NCBI GenBank assembly: GCA_900542635.1
Contig: UQOJ01000014.1
Coordinates: 1 to 38,656 of the forward strand
Direction of reading: 5' to 3'
Length of the DNA: 38,656 bases
Origin: an uncultured Collinsella sp.
GTDB lineage: Bacteria; Actinomycetota; Coriobacteriia; Coriobacteriales; Coriobacteriaceae
The position numbers and the translations under genes were made by a program. The notes below the pieces were generated by a model. The model did no database searches. It worked only from the letters and a program-made list of their open reading frames with translations, and was not told where the DNA came from. This document shows positions 16,483 to 25,124 of this stretch, in pieces; positions within the stretch are counted from its first letter, which is position 1; the number at the start of each line of letters is the position of its first letter.

Positions 16483-17571
16483 CTACCTTTCCGTGCAGCT
16501 AATACAGGGGTCGATGGTCAGGATAATCATGGGCACGTTGGCAAGGAGCACGCCCTGCAGCGCATGTGTCAGACCCGCCAGGTTCTGCGACGTCGGCGTG
16601 CGCACGCGGAAGCGGTCCAGGTTCTTGGTGCCGTTGCCGCGCACATAGTAATACGCCTCACCGCGCGGCTGCTCAATCACAACCTCGCCGCGCGCGCCGT
16701 CGGCTGGCGTAAGCTTGGTGCGCCCGCCGATACCGTCGTGCGGAATCTTATCCACAAGCTCCTTGATGATATCCATGGCCTGCGTGACCTCGGCACAACG
16801 CACCTGGCAGCGGGCATAACAATCGCCGTCGGTGGCAACGATGGGCTCAAACGCAGCCAAGTCCGCATAGGCACCGTCGCCGAACATGCGCACGTCGTAG
16901 TCCACGCCCGAGGCGCGGCCGAACGGGCCGACCATCGAAAGCTCCAGCGCGTCCTTCTTGCTGATCACGCCCACGCCGTGCAGGCGCTCGCCGCAGCTAT
17001 TGTCGTCCAAAAACGTATGCACCAGGGCCTCGTAGTCGGGGCGCATGGCGTCGAGCGTCTGGACAATGCCCGCCAGCTCGGAGTCCTCAATGTCGTGTTT
17101 AAGGCCGCCGATCTCATTGATCGACAGAATCACGCGGCCGCCGCACGTGCTCTCAAAGATCTTGAGAATCTGCTCGCGCAGGGTCCACGACCGATAGAAC
17201 AGCGCCTCAAAGCCAAAGGCATCGGCGAGCAGGCCCAGCCACAGCAGATGCGAGTGGATGCGCGAAAGCTCGTGCAAAATGGTACGGATATACTGCACGC
17301 GGCCGGGTACCTCGATGTCGAGCATGCGCTCGCAGGCGCTGGCATAGCCGCAGCTGTGGCCCACGGCGCAAATGCCGCAGATGCGCTCGGCGATGTAGCC
17401 AAACTGGTGCATGTCACGCTTTTCGGTGAGCTTCTCGAGTCCGCGGTGCACAAAACCGATCTGCGGAATTGCCTCGATGACGCGGTCGTCCTCGATTACC
17501 AGGTCTAGATGAAGCGGCTCGGGCAGCACCGGGTGTTGCGGGCCAAACGGAATGACGGAGCGATGTGCCAT
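16483..17571 (-). CDS. echE: Ech (group 4) [NiFe] hydrogenase large subunit
   Basis: A 362-residue catalytic subunit that reduces protons to H2 or oxidises H2. Both nickel-iron ligand motifs are present: RICGIC (Cys65, Cys68) near the N-terminus and DPCISC (Cys356, Cys359) at the very end. Complex I NuoD lacks these cysteines, so this is a hydrogenase subunit. The protein stops at CTER directly after the last motif, without the C-terminal extension that a maturation endopeptidase removes in many [NiFe] hydrogenases; EchE and CooH are reported to share this trait. It starts 5 nt after the echD stop, with AAGG before the ATG. No hyp maturation genes are in the window. Confidence 0.92.
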   Translation of the reverse strand: MAHRSVIPFGPQHPVLPEPLHLDLVIEDDRVIEAIPQIGFVHRGLEKLTEKRDMHQFGYIAERICGICAVGHSCGYASACERMLDIEVPGRVQYIRTILHELSRIHSHLLWLGLLADAFGFEALFYRSWTLREQILKIFESTCGGRVILSINEIGGLKHDIEDSELAGIVQTLDAMRPDYEALVHTFLDDNSCGERLHGVGVISKKDALELSMVGPFGRASGVDYDVRMFGDGAYADLAAFEPIVATDGDCYARCQVRCAEVTQAMDIIKELVDKIPHDGIGGRTKLTPADGARGEVVIEQPRGEAYYYVRGNGTKNLDRFRVRTPTSQNLAGLTHALQGVLLANVPMIILTIDPCISCTER

Positions 17572-17576
17572 GGGCC

Positions 17577-18293
17577 TTACGCCTCCTTTTTCTGCTTGTC
17601 GCGGGCGGCCTTGGCGGCAAGCGCCGCGCGGACCTTGGCTGCTTTCTCGGGATCCATGGCAGCGAGCTTTGCCTCCATCTCGGCAGCCTTGAGCGCGGCC
17701 TTCGCAGCAGTCTCATCGTGCTGAGCATCGGAGCCGGCAGCCGCAGCGGGCTGAGCAGCGGCGCCCGCGGCATCGCCGGCGCTCGCAGCGCCCTCCCCTG
17801 CAGCAGCCGCAGCAGCGGCGGCCTTTTCGGCAGCGGCCTTGCGCGCCTTGGCTTCGGCGGTGGCACGGACCTTCATGGCCTTCTCGCGCGCGGCCTTCAC
17901 CTCGGGCGTAATAACGCTCATGGGCTCGGCAGTCGAAACCTGGTAGAAAAAGCCTTTAAAGTCGATCTGCATGTCGGTGATGGCAAGGCCAAACAGGTCG
18001 TGGGCCTCATTTTCAAACGGGAACACCGCGGGGTAATACGAGCTGATGGACGGAATCTCCTGGTACTGGTCGATACCCTCGACCATCAGATTCTCAATCG
18101 CATAGTTTCCGTCCCGCGCGATCTGCTCTTGCGCAGCGCGGACGTTGATAAACGTATAGACCAAGCGATACGAGCCGTCGTCGACGTTGCGCTCGGCATG
18201 CATTTGCACAAAGCGCGCGCCGACGCCCTTGAGCACCTGGACATGCGACAGGAGCTCGTCAATCCCGACGGTGGTATAGATAGCCTTTTGCAT
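17577..18293 (-). CDS. echD: Ech hydrogenase subunit D (NuoC-like) with Ala/Lys-rich tail
   Basis: A 238-residue protein. Residues 1 to about 130 match the 30-kDa (NuoC/HycE-N/EchD) fold, including YPAVFPFENEAHDLFG, the region that packs against the catalytic subunit. The remaining 105 residues are an unusual extension made almost only of Ala, Lys, Glu, Gly and Gln (EAKARKAAAEKAAAAAAAAG and similar), probably helical or disordered. Its ATG overlaps the echC stop by one base (TAATG). Confidence 0.88.
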   Translation of the reverse strand: MQKAIYTTVGIDELLSHVQVLKGVGARFVQMHAERNVDDGSYRLVYTFINVRAAQEQIARDGNYAIENLMVEGIDQYQEIPSISSYYPAVFPFENEAHDLFGLAITDMQIDFKGFFYQVSTAEPMSVITPEVKAAREKAMKVRATAEAKARKAAAEKAAAAAAAAGEGAASAGDAAGAAAQPAAAAGSDAQHDETAAKAALKAAEMEAKLAAMDPEKAAKVRAALAAKAARDKQKKEA

Positions 18294-18928
18294 TACTCGG
18301 CCTCCTTTGCAGCGGCGGGCGCGACGGGCGTCCCAGCAGGTGCGTCGCCAGCGGCGGGCGTCCCGGCGGACAAATCGGCCTCGACGCCGTCGCCGGCACC
18401 ATCGGCCCCGGCCTCCGCAGCGGCCACAAACCCGTCCTCGCCCAGCTCAACGCCACCGTCCCAGGTAGCAGCGCCGCCTACGGCAAGCGGGTCGCCGCCG
18501 GCGCGCATCACGGCCTCCTTCTGGTCCAGGATGCCGCACGCCTCCACGATGGCATCGATCACCGTCTCGGGGCGAATGGCGCACCCGGGCGCGTACACGT
18601 CCACGGGAATTGCGCGGTCCACGCCGCCGATCACGTTATAGGCATCGCGGAACACGCCGCCCGAACACGCGCAGATACCGCAGGCCACCACGCACTTGGG
18701 CTCGAGCATCTGGTTGTAGATCTGGCGCACGACGGGCAGATTCTGCGCATTGACCGAACCCGTCACCAAAAAGATGTCCGCATGCTTGGGGTTGCCGGTG
18801 TTGACCACGCCAAAGCGCTCCGCATCGAACAGCGGCGCGAGCGAGGCCAGCACCTCAATATCGCATCCGTTGCAGCTCGAGCCGTCGTAATGAATAACCC
18901 ACGGCGAGCGCGACATTTTATGATCCAT
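18293..18928 (-). CDS. echC: Ech hydrogenase small subunit (NuoB-like)
   Basis: A 211-residue small subunit carrying the [4Fe-4S] cluster next to the NiFe site. The ligands are visible as CNGC (Cys19, Cys22), CGICACSGG (Cys86) and PGCAIRPE (Cys116), the NuoB/HycG/EchC pattern. The core ends near residue 150. A further 60 residues rich in Ala, Gly, Asp and Glu form an atypical tail, echoing that of the neighbouring EchD. GGAGG lies eight bases before the ATG and overlaps the stop of the fused echAB gene. Confidence 0.9.
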   Translation of the reverse strand: MDHKMSRSPWVIHYDGSSCNGCDIEVLASLAPLFDAERFGVVNTGNPKHADIFLVTGSVNAQNLPVVRQIYNQMLEPKCVVACGICACSGGVFRDAYNVIGGVDRAIPVDVYAPGCAIRPETVIDAIVEACGILDQKEAVMRAGGDPLAVGGAATWDGGVELGEDGFVAAAEAGADGAGDGVEADLSAGTPAAGDAPAGTPVAPAAAKEAE

Positions 18929-18940
18929 GGATGCCGCCTC

Positions 18941-21823
18941 CTAAATAAACACGTCGACGAGGATGGGCATAAGGTTGAGCAGGCCAAACACCAACGCCAC
19001 GCCCCAGCCGAGCCTAAAGCAGCTGCGCCAGGTGCTGCGTGCGAAGGTGTTGTCGATCAGCACCTCGACAAAATACGTCGCGGCCATCACGGCCAGGGCT
19101 ACGACCCAGCTCACCGGGTTGTACCAAACAAAGAACATGCCCACCCACATCAAAAACAGTACGGTCTCGCACCAGTGCATAAGGGTCATCTTGGCCAGCG
19201 TGCTGCCGCTCATCTCGGTGGCGACGCCCTGGACAATCTCCTGATGCGCATGATGCGAATACGAAAGGTCGAACGGCGACTTGCGCAGCTTGATGGTAAG
19301 CACCGCGAGCAGCGCGAGGAAAATGGGCGCGCTGTACACGATGATGGGGGCCGACTGCCCCGTCACGGCGATGGAATCGAAGCTGTCGGTGGCAAGGTAC
19401 AGGCCCACGCTCATCAGCAGAACAGCGGGCTCGTAACTCATAACCTGCAGCAACTCACGATCGGCGCCAACCTGGGCAAACGGGCTTTGCGTCGAGGCGG
19501 ACGCCAACACCACAAAGATCGCGGCGAGCGTCACCATAAAAGCGCACAGCAACGTGTTGGAGCCCGACACAAAGATGCCGCCGCCCACGACGGTGAAGAT
19601 GAGCGCACACGCCATGTAGGTATCGTCCATGGTGTTTACGCTGGCAGGGGCCTTGCGCAGCAGCTTGGCAACGTCGTAGAAAGGCTGCAGCAGGCGCGGG
19701 CCCACACGGCCCTGCATGCGGGCCGAAAGCTTACGGTCAAGGCCGTCAATCAAACCGCCCACAAGCGGCGCAATCAAGGCAAACGCCACGGTGCCTATAA
19801 AGATGCCCACGACGCCCGAACCTTCGAAATACTTGCCGCGCAGCACCGAGGGCGCGCTCATGGCAAGTCTCTCGGGCCCAATCCATGCGCAACACAGCAG
19901 CGCAAACAAGATAATGCTGCAGCACACGACGCTGCCCGCGGGGCCAATACGCTTCTCGCCAAGGGCGTCCTCCGAGTACCAATTGCGCTTTTCGGCCTTC
20001 AACTCGTGTCCCATCGAGCCGCGGAAATGGCGGTAATTGTCGGTTCCCACGCCCGAAAGGTACACGTTTACATGCGGTTTGTTGCTCACACGGAATGAAG
20101 TCAGCAGCACCACGGCGATAAACGCCACGATAACTACCATCAGATACATGGCGTCCTTGCCAATAACGTACGGCACGCGGCCAAACACCATGGCCAAGTA
20201 AGGCGACACCAGACCGCTCGAGATAATCGGGAACGCCACGCAGCACAGAATCAGCAGCGCGGCGATGGTGTTGAGCGCCATCCATTCGGTCTTATGGACA
20301 TTGACCTCAACGTTTTGAGCCGTGGGATCGACGCCCGAAAGCTTGGCCAGCCATTTACCCCAGAAGAAGAACGTCGCGGCCGAGCCAAAGGCAAGCACCA
20401 TGATCATGAGCACGTTGCCGGTCTGCGCAAACGCCACCAGGGCGCCCCACTTGGACACGAGCATGCCAAACGGCGCCACGAACATGCCCATGATGCCCAG
20501 CATCATCAGGCGCGTCAGGTGCGGCATGCGGCTGAACATACCGTCCATGTCCTCGATATTGCGGCTGCCGATATGATGCTCGGCCGTGCCCACGCACAGG
20601 AACAGCAGCGACTTGGCCACCGTGTGGAACAGGATCAGGAAGATGGCCGCCCATACGGCCTCGGGCGCGCCGACACCCAGGCAGGCACTGATGAGGCCCA
20701 AGTTGGAAATGGTGGAGTACGCGAGCACGCGCTTGGCGTTGCTCTGCGAGATGGCCATGAGGGCGGCGAGCAAAAACGTGATGGCACCCACACTCGTAAC
20801 CATAAAGCCGGTCACGGGATAGATAGCATAGAGTGGGCTCAGCTTGACCATCAGGAACACGCCGGCTTTGACCATGGTGGACGAATGCAGCAGGGCGCTC
20901 GTGGGCGTGGGGGCAACCATGGCACCCAACAGCCAAGTGTGGAACGGCATCTGTGCGGCCTTGGTAAGGGCGGCGAGCGACAGCAGGATGACCGGCATCA
21001 CCAGCAGCGCGGATTGCACGGTTCCGGTGCCGGAAAGCTTGATCATGCCCGAGATGGTCAGCGGCATGCCGTTAACGTGCAGAAACATAAGGCCCGCCAA
21101 AAACGCGATGCCGCCCAGCATGTTAAGGATGATCTGGGTAAAGGCATTCTTGATGGCCTCGGGCGTGCGCGTGTAGCCAATCATGAGGAACGAGCACACG
21201 GTGGTGATTTCCCAGCCGCAGAACAGCCACTCAAGGTTGTCGCTCGTCACGATGACGAACATGGCTGAGAGGAACAGGAACATAAGCGCCAGGAACTGCG
21301 GGCGACGGTCGGGCGCGGTCTGCCCGCGCAGCGCAGCCTCGTGCTCGTCATGGGCCTGGAAGTCCTTCATGTAGCCCAGGGCATACACGCAGATTAGGCT
21401 GCCGACGATACCGACGGCGATGACCATGATCACGCTCATGTAGTCCAGGTAGAGCGGCGTGGCGGTGACGGCCTCGGCCGCGGGCAGCGTCATGGCTGCA
21501 AAGGCGAGCGAGCCCACCAACTGGACTACGCCGAGCACCGTGGTGAGCGCGTTCCTATATTTGTACGCGTTGTACAGGATGACGGCGCACAGGATGACGT
21601 CGATGGCGGAGCTGACGATCGAGAGCACATGCGAGGTGCCGGGGGCAACCTCAAAGCTCTGCGGCCCCGTGCCAAAAAACATGACGGCGACTACAACTGT
21701 CACCGCCATAATAATGCCGGAACCTATGAGCCCCACCGCATCGCGGGCACGGTCACCGCGCGCAAGCAGCATGCCCAGCGCCGGTACCAGCGGAAACAGG
21801 GTAAGGAAATACAGTAGCGTCAT
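18941..21823 (-). CDS. Fused Ech hydrogenase membrane subunits EchA-EchB (antiporter-like plus NuoH-like)
   Basis: A 960-residue membrane protein joining two normally separate subunits. Residues 1 to about 640 match NuoL/EchA-type proton-translocating proteins, with multiple helices and conserved charged stretches such as LEWLFCGWEITTVCSFLMIG, KAAQMPFHTWLLGAM and APTPTSALLHSSTMVKAG. Residues about 660-960 match NuoH/EchB, with LDRKLSARMQGRVGPR (about 695-710) and RKSPFDLSYSHHAHQE. The reading frame is unbroken between the two. The gene leads the operon in the position of echA plus echB, so the six Ech subunits come from five genes. The complex should couple ferredoxin-linked H2 production to an ion gradient. 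GGGGGAG precedes the ATG by seven bases. Confidence 0.9.
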   Translation of the reverse strand: MTLLYFLTLFPLVPALGMLLARGDRARDAVGLIGSGIIMAVTVVVAVMFFGTGPQSFEVAPGTSHVLSIVSSAIDVILCAVILYNAYKYRNALTTVLGVVQLVGSLAFAAMTLPAAEAVTATPLYLDYMSVIMVIAVGIVGSLICVYALGYMKDFQAHDEHEAALRGQTAPDRRPQFLALMFLFLSAMFVIVTSDNLEWLFCGWEITTVCSFLMIGYTRTPEAIKNAFTQIILNMLGGIAFLAGLMFLHVNGMPLTISGMIKLSGTGTVQSALLVMPVILLSLAALTKAAQMPFHTWLLGAMVAPTPTSALLHSSTMVKAGVFLMVKLSPLYAIYPVTGFMVTSVGAITFLLAALMAISQSNAKRVLAYSTISNLGLISACLGVGAPEAVWAAIFLILFHTVAKSLLFLCVGTAEHHIGSRNIEDMDGMFSRMPHLTRLMMLGIMGMFVAPFGMLVSKWGALVAFAQTGNVLMIMVLAFGSAATFFFWGKWLAKLSGVDPTAQNVEVNVHKTEWMALNTIAALLILCCVAFPIISSGLVSPYLAMVFGRVPYVIGKDAMYLMVVIVAFIAVVLLTSFRVSNKPHVNVYLSGVGTDNYRHFRGSMGHELKAEKRNWYSEDALGEKRIGPAGSVVCCSIILFALLCCAWIGPERLAMSAPSVLRGKYFEGSGVVGIFIGTVAFALIAPLVGGLIDGLDRKLSARMQGRVGPRLLQPFYDVAKLLRKAPASVNTMDDTYMACALIFTVVGGGIFVSGSNTLLCAFMVTLAAIFVVLASASTQSPFAQVGADRELLQVMSYEPAVLLMSVGLYLATDSFDSIAVTGQSAPIIVYSAPIFLALLAVLTIKLRKSPFDLSYSHHAHQEIVQGVATEMSGSTLAKMTLMHWCETVLFLMWVGMFFVWYNPVSWVVALAVMAATYFVEVLIDNTFARSTWRSCFRLGWGVALVFGLLNLMPILVDVFI

Positions 21824-22107
21824 ACCATCACTCCCCCATGCAAAAACGCTGCAATTGTTTAACGTTATAGCTCAATTGAGGAGTAGCGGCGGCAGATTTT
21901 CGGCCAACTGGGGAGTTTTAGGCGTACGGGGTAAGGAGTCTGTCCGCACTGGAGTAGAGGGTGACGTTTCCTTACCGCAGCGACGGGCGCGCGGCCCACT
22001 GTGTGCGGTTTATTGGCCACGTTGAAGAATGTCCCAATAGGCTCGCGGCGGTTCGAAAAGTTGGCGCGGCAAGAAAAATGCGCCTCGTGGGCGCACCATC
22101 CCGTTCG

Positions 22108-22512
22108 CTATTCCGGCTTTTTAACGCGCGGCTTGCGACCCCGCGGCTTATCGACCAGCGCCGCCTCGCCGCCGTCGCGGTACTGGCGGCACCAAGCCTT
22201 GACCGAAGACTCGCTGGGAATCTTGTGCTTGATCATAGCCTCGCGAACCGTAAGGCCGTTTTCCATGCGGTCCTTAACCACGGCGAGTTTCACCTCGTAC
22301 GAATATGTATGATGGCGAGTGCCCGCGTTGAGCACGGCGTCGGCACCGCCCACGGCATACGCGCGGGCCCACTGACGAGCCGTGGCCTGGGGAATGCCGA
22401 GCTCCGCGGCGAGGGCGCGATGACCGACCCCCTCTTGGAGGACCTCGACGGCGCGCTGCCTAACCTCAGGCGCATGCGTGCGAGTCCTAGTTGCTTCCGA
22501 CATACCTGCCAC
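22108..22512 (-). CDS. Solitary IS3-type OrfA-like helix-turn-helix protein
   Basis: A 134-residue protein with two helix-turn-helix units, each followed by a W-x-R/K-x-Y type end: VGHRALAAELGIPQATARQW and LTVREAMIKHKIPSESSVKAW. This double layout resembles InsJ/OrfA of the IS150 group of IS3 elements. No OrfB (DDE integrase) reading frame follows in the 284 bases before the ech operon, so it is an orphan or remnant rather than a complete insertion sequence. The start could be the GTG at 22512 or the ATG at 22503. It lies beside an AT-rich patch unlike its neighbours, consistent with acquisition. Confidence 0.65.
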   Translation of the reverse strand: MAGMSEATRTRTHAPEVRQRAVEVLQEGVGHRALAAELGIPQATARQWARAYAVGGADAVLNAGTRHHTYSYEVKLAVVKDRMENGLTVREAMIKHKIPSESSVKAWCRQYRDGGEAALVDKPRGRKPRVKKPE

Positions 22513-22841
22513 TTCTTAGCCTTAAACGTTAAAATGCTTTCTTACGTGCAAGTTAGATAGTAGCATTTTACTATTTGGTCAAAGCAGTTAATTAAAATAG
22601 ACGCGGCGTTATCTGGGCATTTGACACCAATTTACGACATTTCTTTATCGATTATTTACGCTGGTAGCTAGCTCGCGGCCAATCGTCATTCGCTTGCCAA
22701 CAAAATTGGCATCTCTTTATGTCCTTTGGTATAGAGGATATAATTATTAACCCCTCCCCCAATAATTTTGAGCGGCCTGCAAGGTAGTAGATGTCCTCAC
22801 TCCTCATGATTACCGCGCATTGCCATCCACCGGAGCAAAAC
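22513..22841. other. AT-rich intergenic patch upstream of the helix-turn-helix gene
   Basis: No gene is seen. The base composition is clearly AT-rich compared with the rest of the window. An inverted repeat TAAAATGCT / AGCATTTTA (22530-22538 and 22562-22570) lies just before the helix-turn-helix gene and could be an operator or an element end. GCCAA-CAAAA-TTGGC lies near 22696. The composition suggests foreign origin. Confidence 0.55.
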
Positions 22842-22879
22842 AAAAAGGGCGGGACCTGCTGCGCTTGCAGACCCCGCCC
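22842..22879 (-). terminator. Rho-independent terminator of the flavin reductase gene
   Basis: A GC-rich stem (GGGCGGGGTCTGC pairing imperfectly with GCAGCAGGTCCCGCCC) is followed on the minus strand by TTTTTG, about 75 bases past the stop codon. Confidence 0.85.
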
Positions 22880-22951
22880 CGGTTGACACCCGATGGGACG
22901 CAGCCGGGCGAGACAGATCCGTGCCACCGCCCGCCTGGCCGCGATGTTCAA

Positions 22952-24982
22952 CTACAGCTCGTTGGCCGCGTGATACGCCGTGCGAATGGCGCTCGCAATG
23001 TCGGCGGTGCGCTCGCCCGAGCAGTCGCCCACGCAAGCCACGGGCACCGTCACGCCGTCCAGGTCAAACGCGTTGGCCTTGGAGCCCACGGCCATCACCA
23101 CGTAATCGCAGGCGATCTTCACCGGCTCCTCGGCGCCATCCTCGGTAGTGTGAACAGCCTCCACGCCCTCGTCGGTAATAGCGGCCAGGCGGGTCTTAAC
23201 ATGCTGCTCCACGTTGTGCTCGGCAAAGTCGCTCATAATCAGCGGCAGAATGGTCTCGGACTCGCCCGCGGCAATCTTGTCGAGCATCTCCACGATCGCT
23301 ACCTCGCAGCCGTGCTGCAGCAGGTACTCGGCAGTCTCGGTGCCCACCAGGCCACCGCCAATGACGGCGACGCGGCCCGTAAGCTCCACCTTGCCGGCCA
23401 GCACGTCCCAGCTCGAGACGACCTTCTCCGGGTCGGCGCCCGAAACGGGGATGACCACATCGTGCGCGCCCACGGCCACAATCGCGGCGTCGGCGGCGTT
23501 GAGGTCCTCAGCGGTAGCGGCATGGTTGAGCTCAACCTTCACGTCCAGGCCGGGCAGAATCTTCTCGTAGTACTCGACCGAGCGCATGATCTCGTCCTTG
23601 CGCGGAGGCGCAGCCGCCAGCACAATCTGGCCGCCCAGATGATTGCTCGCCTCATAGACGGTCACATCGTAGCCGCGCTTGGCCGCCACGCGAGCGGCCT
23701 CCAGGCCGGCAATACCGCCGCCCACCACGGCGATCTTCTTGTCGCCCTCGCCTGGCTTAATGGCGATGGTCGCCTCATCGCCGTTCTCGGCATTAAGCAC
23801 GCACGAGATGTACTTGCGGTTTTGAATCGCATCGACGCAGCCCTTGTTGCAGTTGAGGCACTCGCGAATAGGCTCGCCCGTGGCGGCCTTCAGCGCAATG
23901 TCGGGGTCGCACATGAGCGAGCGGCCATAGGCGATGATGTCGGCCGAGCCATCCTCCAGGATCTTCTCGCCGGCCTCGACCGAAACCACGCGGCCGACGG
24001 TTGCCACCGGCACGGAGACCAGGGCCTTGACGCGCTCGGCCACGGGCAGCGTCCAGTTGTAGGGCATGGCACCCATGGGCGGAATGGTGTCGCCCATGTT
24101 GCCGGTGTGGTTGGCCTGTGCAACCTGGATCATGTCGATGCCCGCGCCCTCGAGCAGCTTGGCAAACTCGCAGGCCTCGTCGGGCTGCAGGCCGCCCTTG
24201 CCGCGCGGCGTGCCGTCGGGGTTCTCCATGATCACGGGGAGCTTGTACTCCACCATCAGCTGCGGCGCGGCCTCCTTGATGGCGGCGACGACCTCCAGCG
24301 CGTAGCGAACGCGGTTCTCGAACGAGCCGCCGTACTCGTCGGTGCGCTTGTTGAGAATGGCCGAGCACAGTGAACCCACCAGACGGTCGCCGTGGACCTC
24401 GATGGCGTCGATGCCGGCCTGCTGTGCGCGGGCGGCAGAGGCGGCGATCGCCTCCTTGATCTGGGTGAGCTGCTCTGCGCTCGCCTCGTTCACAAAGTGC
24501 TGCATGTCGTGGTGCAGCTTAGCGTAGGCCTGCTTGCGGATCTCGTTGGACTCGGCCATCTTGGCGGCAAAGGTCTCCTCATCGCCGGCGGCCTTGGCCT
24601 CCTGCGCGGCCTTGGCGGCGGCCATGGAGCCCATGACCATGCGACCGACGCCGGGCACGTCGTACTCGGGGTGGAACAGCTGCAGCGCGACCTTGGCGCC
24701 GTGCTTGTGGACGACGTCGGCCAGGGCCTTAAACGTGGGGATCTGGGCGTCGCTCGCCAGCTTGGGCGTGGGGCTTGCGGTCATGACGGGAGCGACGTCA
24801 CCGATGACGATGTAGCTCACGCCGCCACGGGCCAGGCGCTCGTAAAAAGCCAGGCTGCGTTCGCCGATTGAACCGTCGCGCTCCTCGTAGCCGGTGGTCA
24901 GCGGCGGGAACATAATGCGGTTCTTGAGCTCAAGGGGGCCAACCGTAATGGGCTGGAGCAGCTTGGATGCAGGTGCGGTCAT
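22952..24982 (-). CDS. NADH:flavin oxidoreductase / 2,4-dienoyl-CoA reductase-like protein
   Basis: This 676-residue iron-sulfur flavoprotein belongs to the FadH/enoate reductase/BaiCD family. An N-terminal old-yellow-enzyme barrel (about 1-370) is followed by a [4Fe-4S] motif CLNCNKGC with a fourth Cys in YISC. Then come an FAD-binding VVGGGIAGLEAARVA and an NAD(P)-binding IGGGLVGTETAEYLL. Members reduce activated carbon-carbon double bonds of enoyl-CoA, bile acid or plant-phenol substrates; the substrate here cannot be assigned. The ATG at 24982 is preferred because AGAGGA lies six bases upstream; an ATG at 24988 would be too close. Upstream are a plausible promoter and a periodic repeat array. 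Confidence 0.9.
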   Translation of the reverse strand: MTAPASKLLQPITVGPLELKNRIMFPPLTTGYEERDGSIGERSLAFYERLARGGVSYIVIGDVAPVMTASPTPKLASDAQIPTFKALADVVHKHGAKVALQLFHPEYDVPGVGRMVMGSMAAAKAAQEAKAAGDEETFAAKMAESNEIRKQAYAKLHHDMQHFVNEASAEQLTQIKEAIAASAARAQQAGIDAIEVHGDRLVGSLCSAILNKRTDEYGGSFENRVRYALEVVAAIKEAAPQLMVEYKLPVIMENPDGTPRGKGGLQPDEACEFAKLLEGAGIDMIQVAQANHTGNMGDTIPPMGAMPYNWTLPVAERVKALVSVPVATVGRVVSVEAGEKILEDGSADIIAYGRSLMCDPDIALKAATGEPIRECLNCNKGCVDAIQNRKYISCVLNAENGDEATIAIKPGEGDKKIAVVGGGIAGLEAARVAAKRGYDVTVYEASNHLGGQIVLAAAPPRKDEIMRSVEYYEKILPGLDVKVELNHAATAEDLNAADAAIVAVGAHDVVIPVSGADPEKVVSSWDVLAGKVELTGRVAVIGGGLVGTETAEYLLQHGCEVAIVEMLDKIAAGESETILPLIMSDFAEHNVEQHVKTRLAAITDEGVEAVHTTEDGAEEPVKIACDYVVMAVGSKANAFDLDGVTVPVACVGDCSGERTADIASAIRTAYHAANEL

Positions 24983-25034
24983 GGACATTCCTCTCTTGTA
25001 GGCGCGGCGGCGATGGTGCCGCGTAGTTGTCTAG

Positions 25035-25064
25035 AGGATATGGCATGGGGGCACGGCGGCACAA
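25035..25064 (-). promoter_or_regulatory. Candidate promoter of the flavin reductase gene
   Basis: On the minus strand, TTGTGC (25059-25064), an 18-bp spacer and TATCCT (25035-25040) give a transcription start near 25028, about 45 bases before the start codon. Confidence 0.45.
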
Positions 25065-25124
25065 CGGAAATCGGCGAATATCAGGTGGCGGCAGGTGGAT
25101 GGGGCGGGACGGCCCGTCGGTTTG

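Noticed and set aside
16483..21823. Respiratory complex I (nuo) fragment
   Set aside because: The large subunit has both NiFe CxxC motifs and there are no nuoE/F/G, A, J, K, M or N genes; order and content match ech instead.
22108..22512. Complete IS3-family insertion sequence
   Set aside because: No OrfB integrase frame, no programmed-frameshift region and no terminal inverted repeats or target duplication could be found around the gene.
22652..22951. Small minus-strand open frame of 99 codons
   Set aside because: It spans the flavin reductase terminator hairpin and part of the AT-rich patch, has no ribosome-binding site and no recognisable motif.
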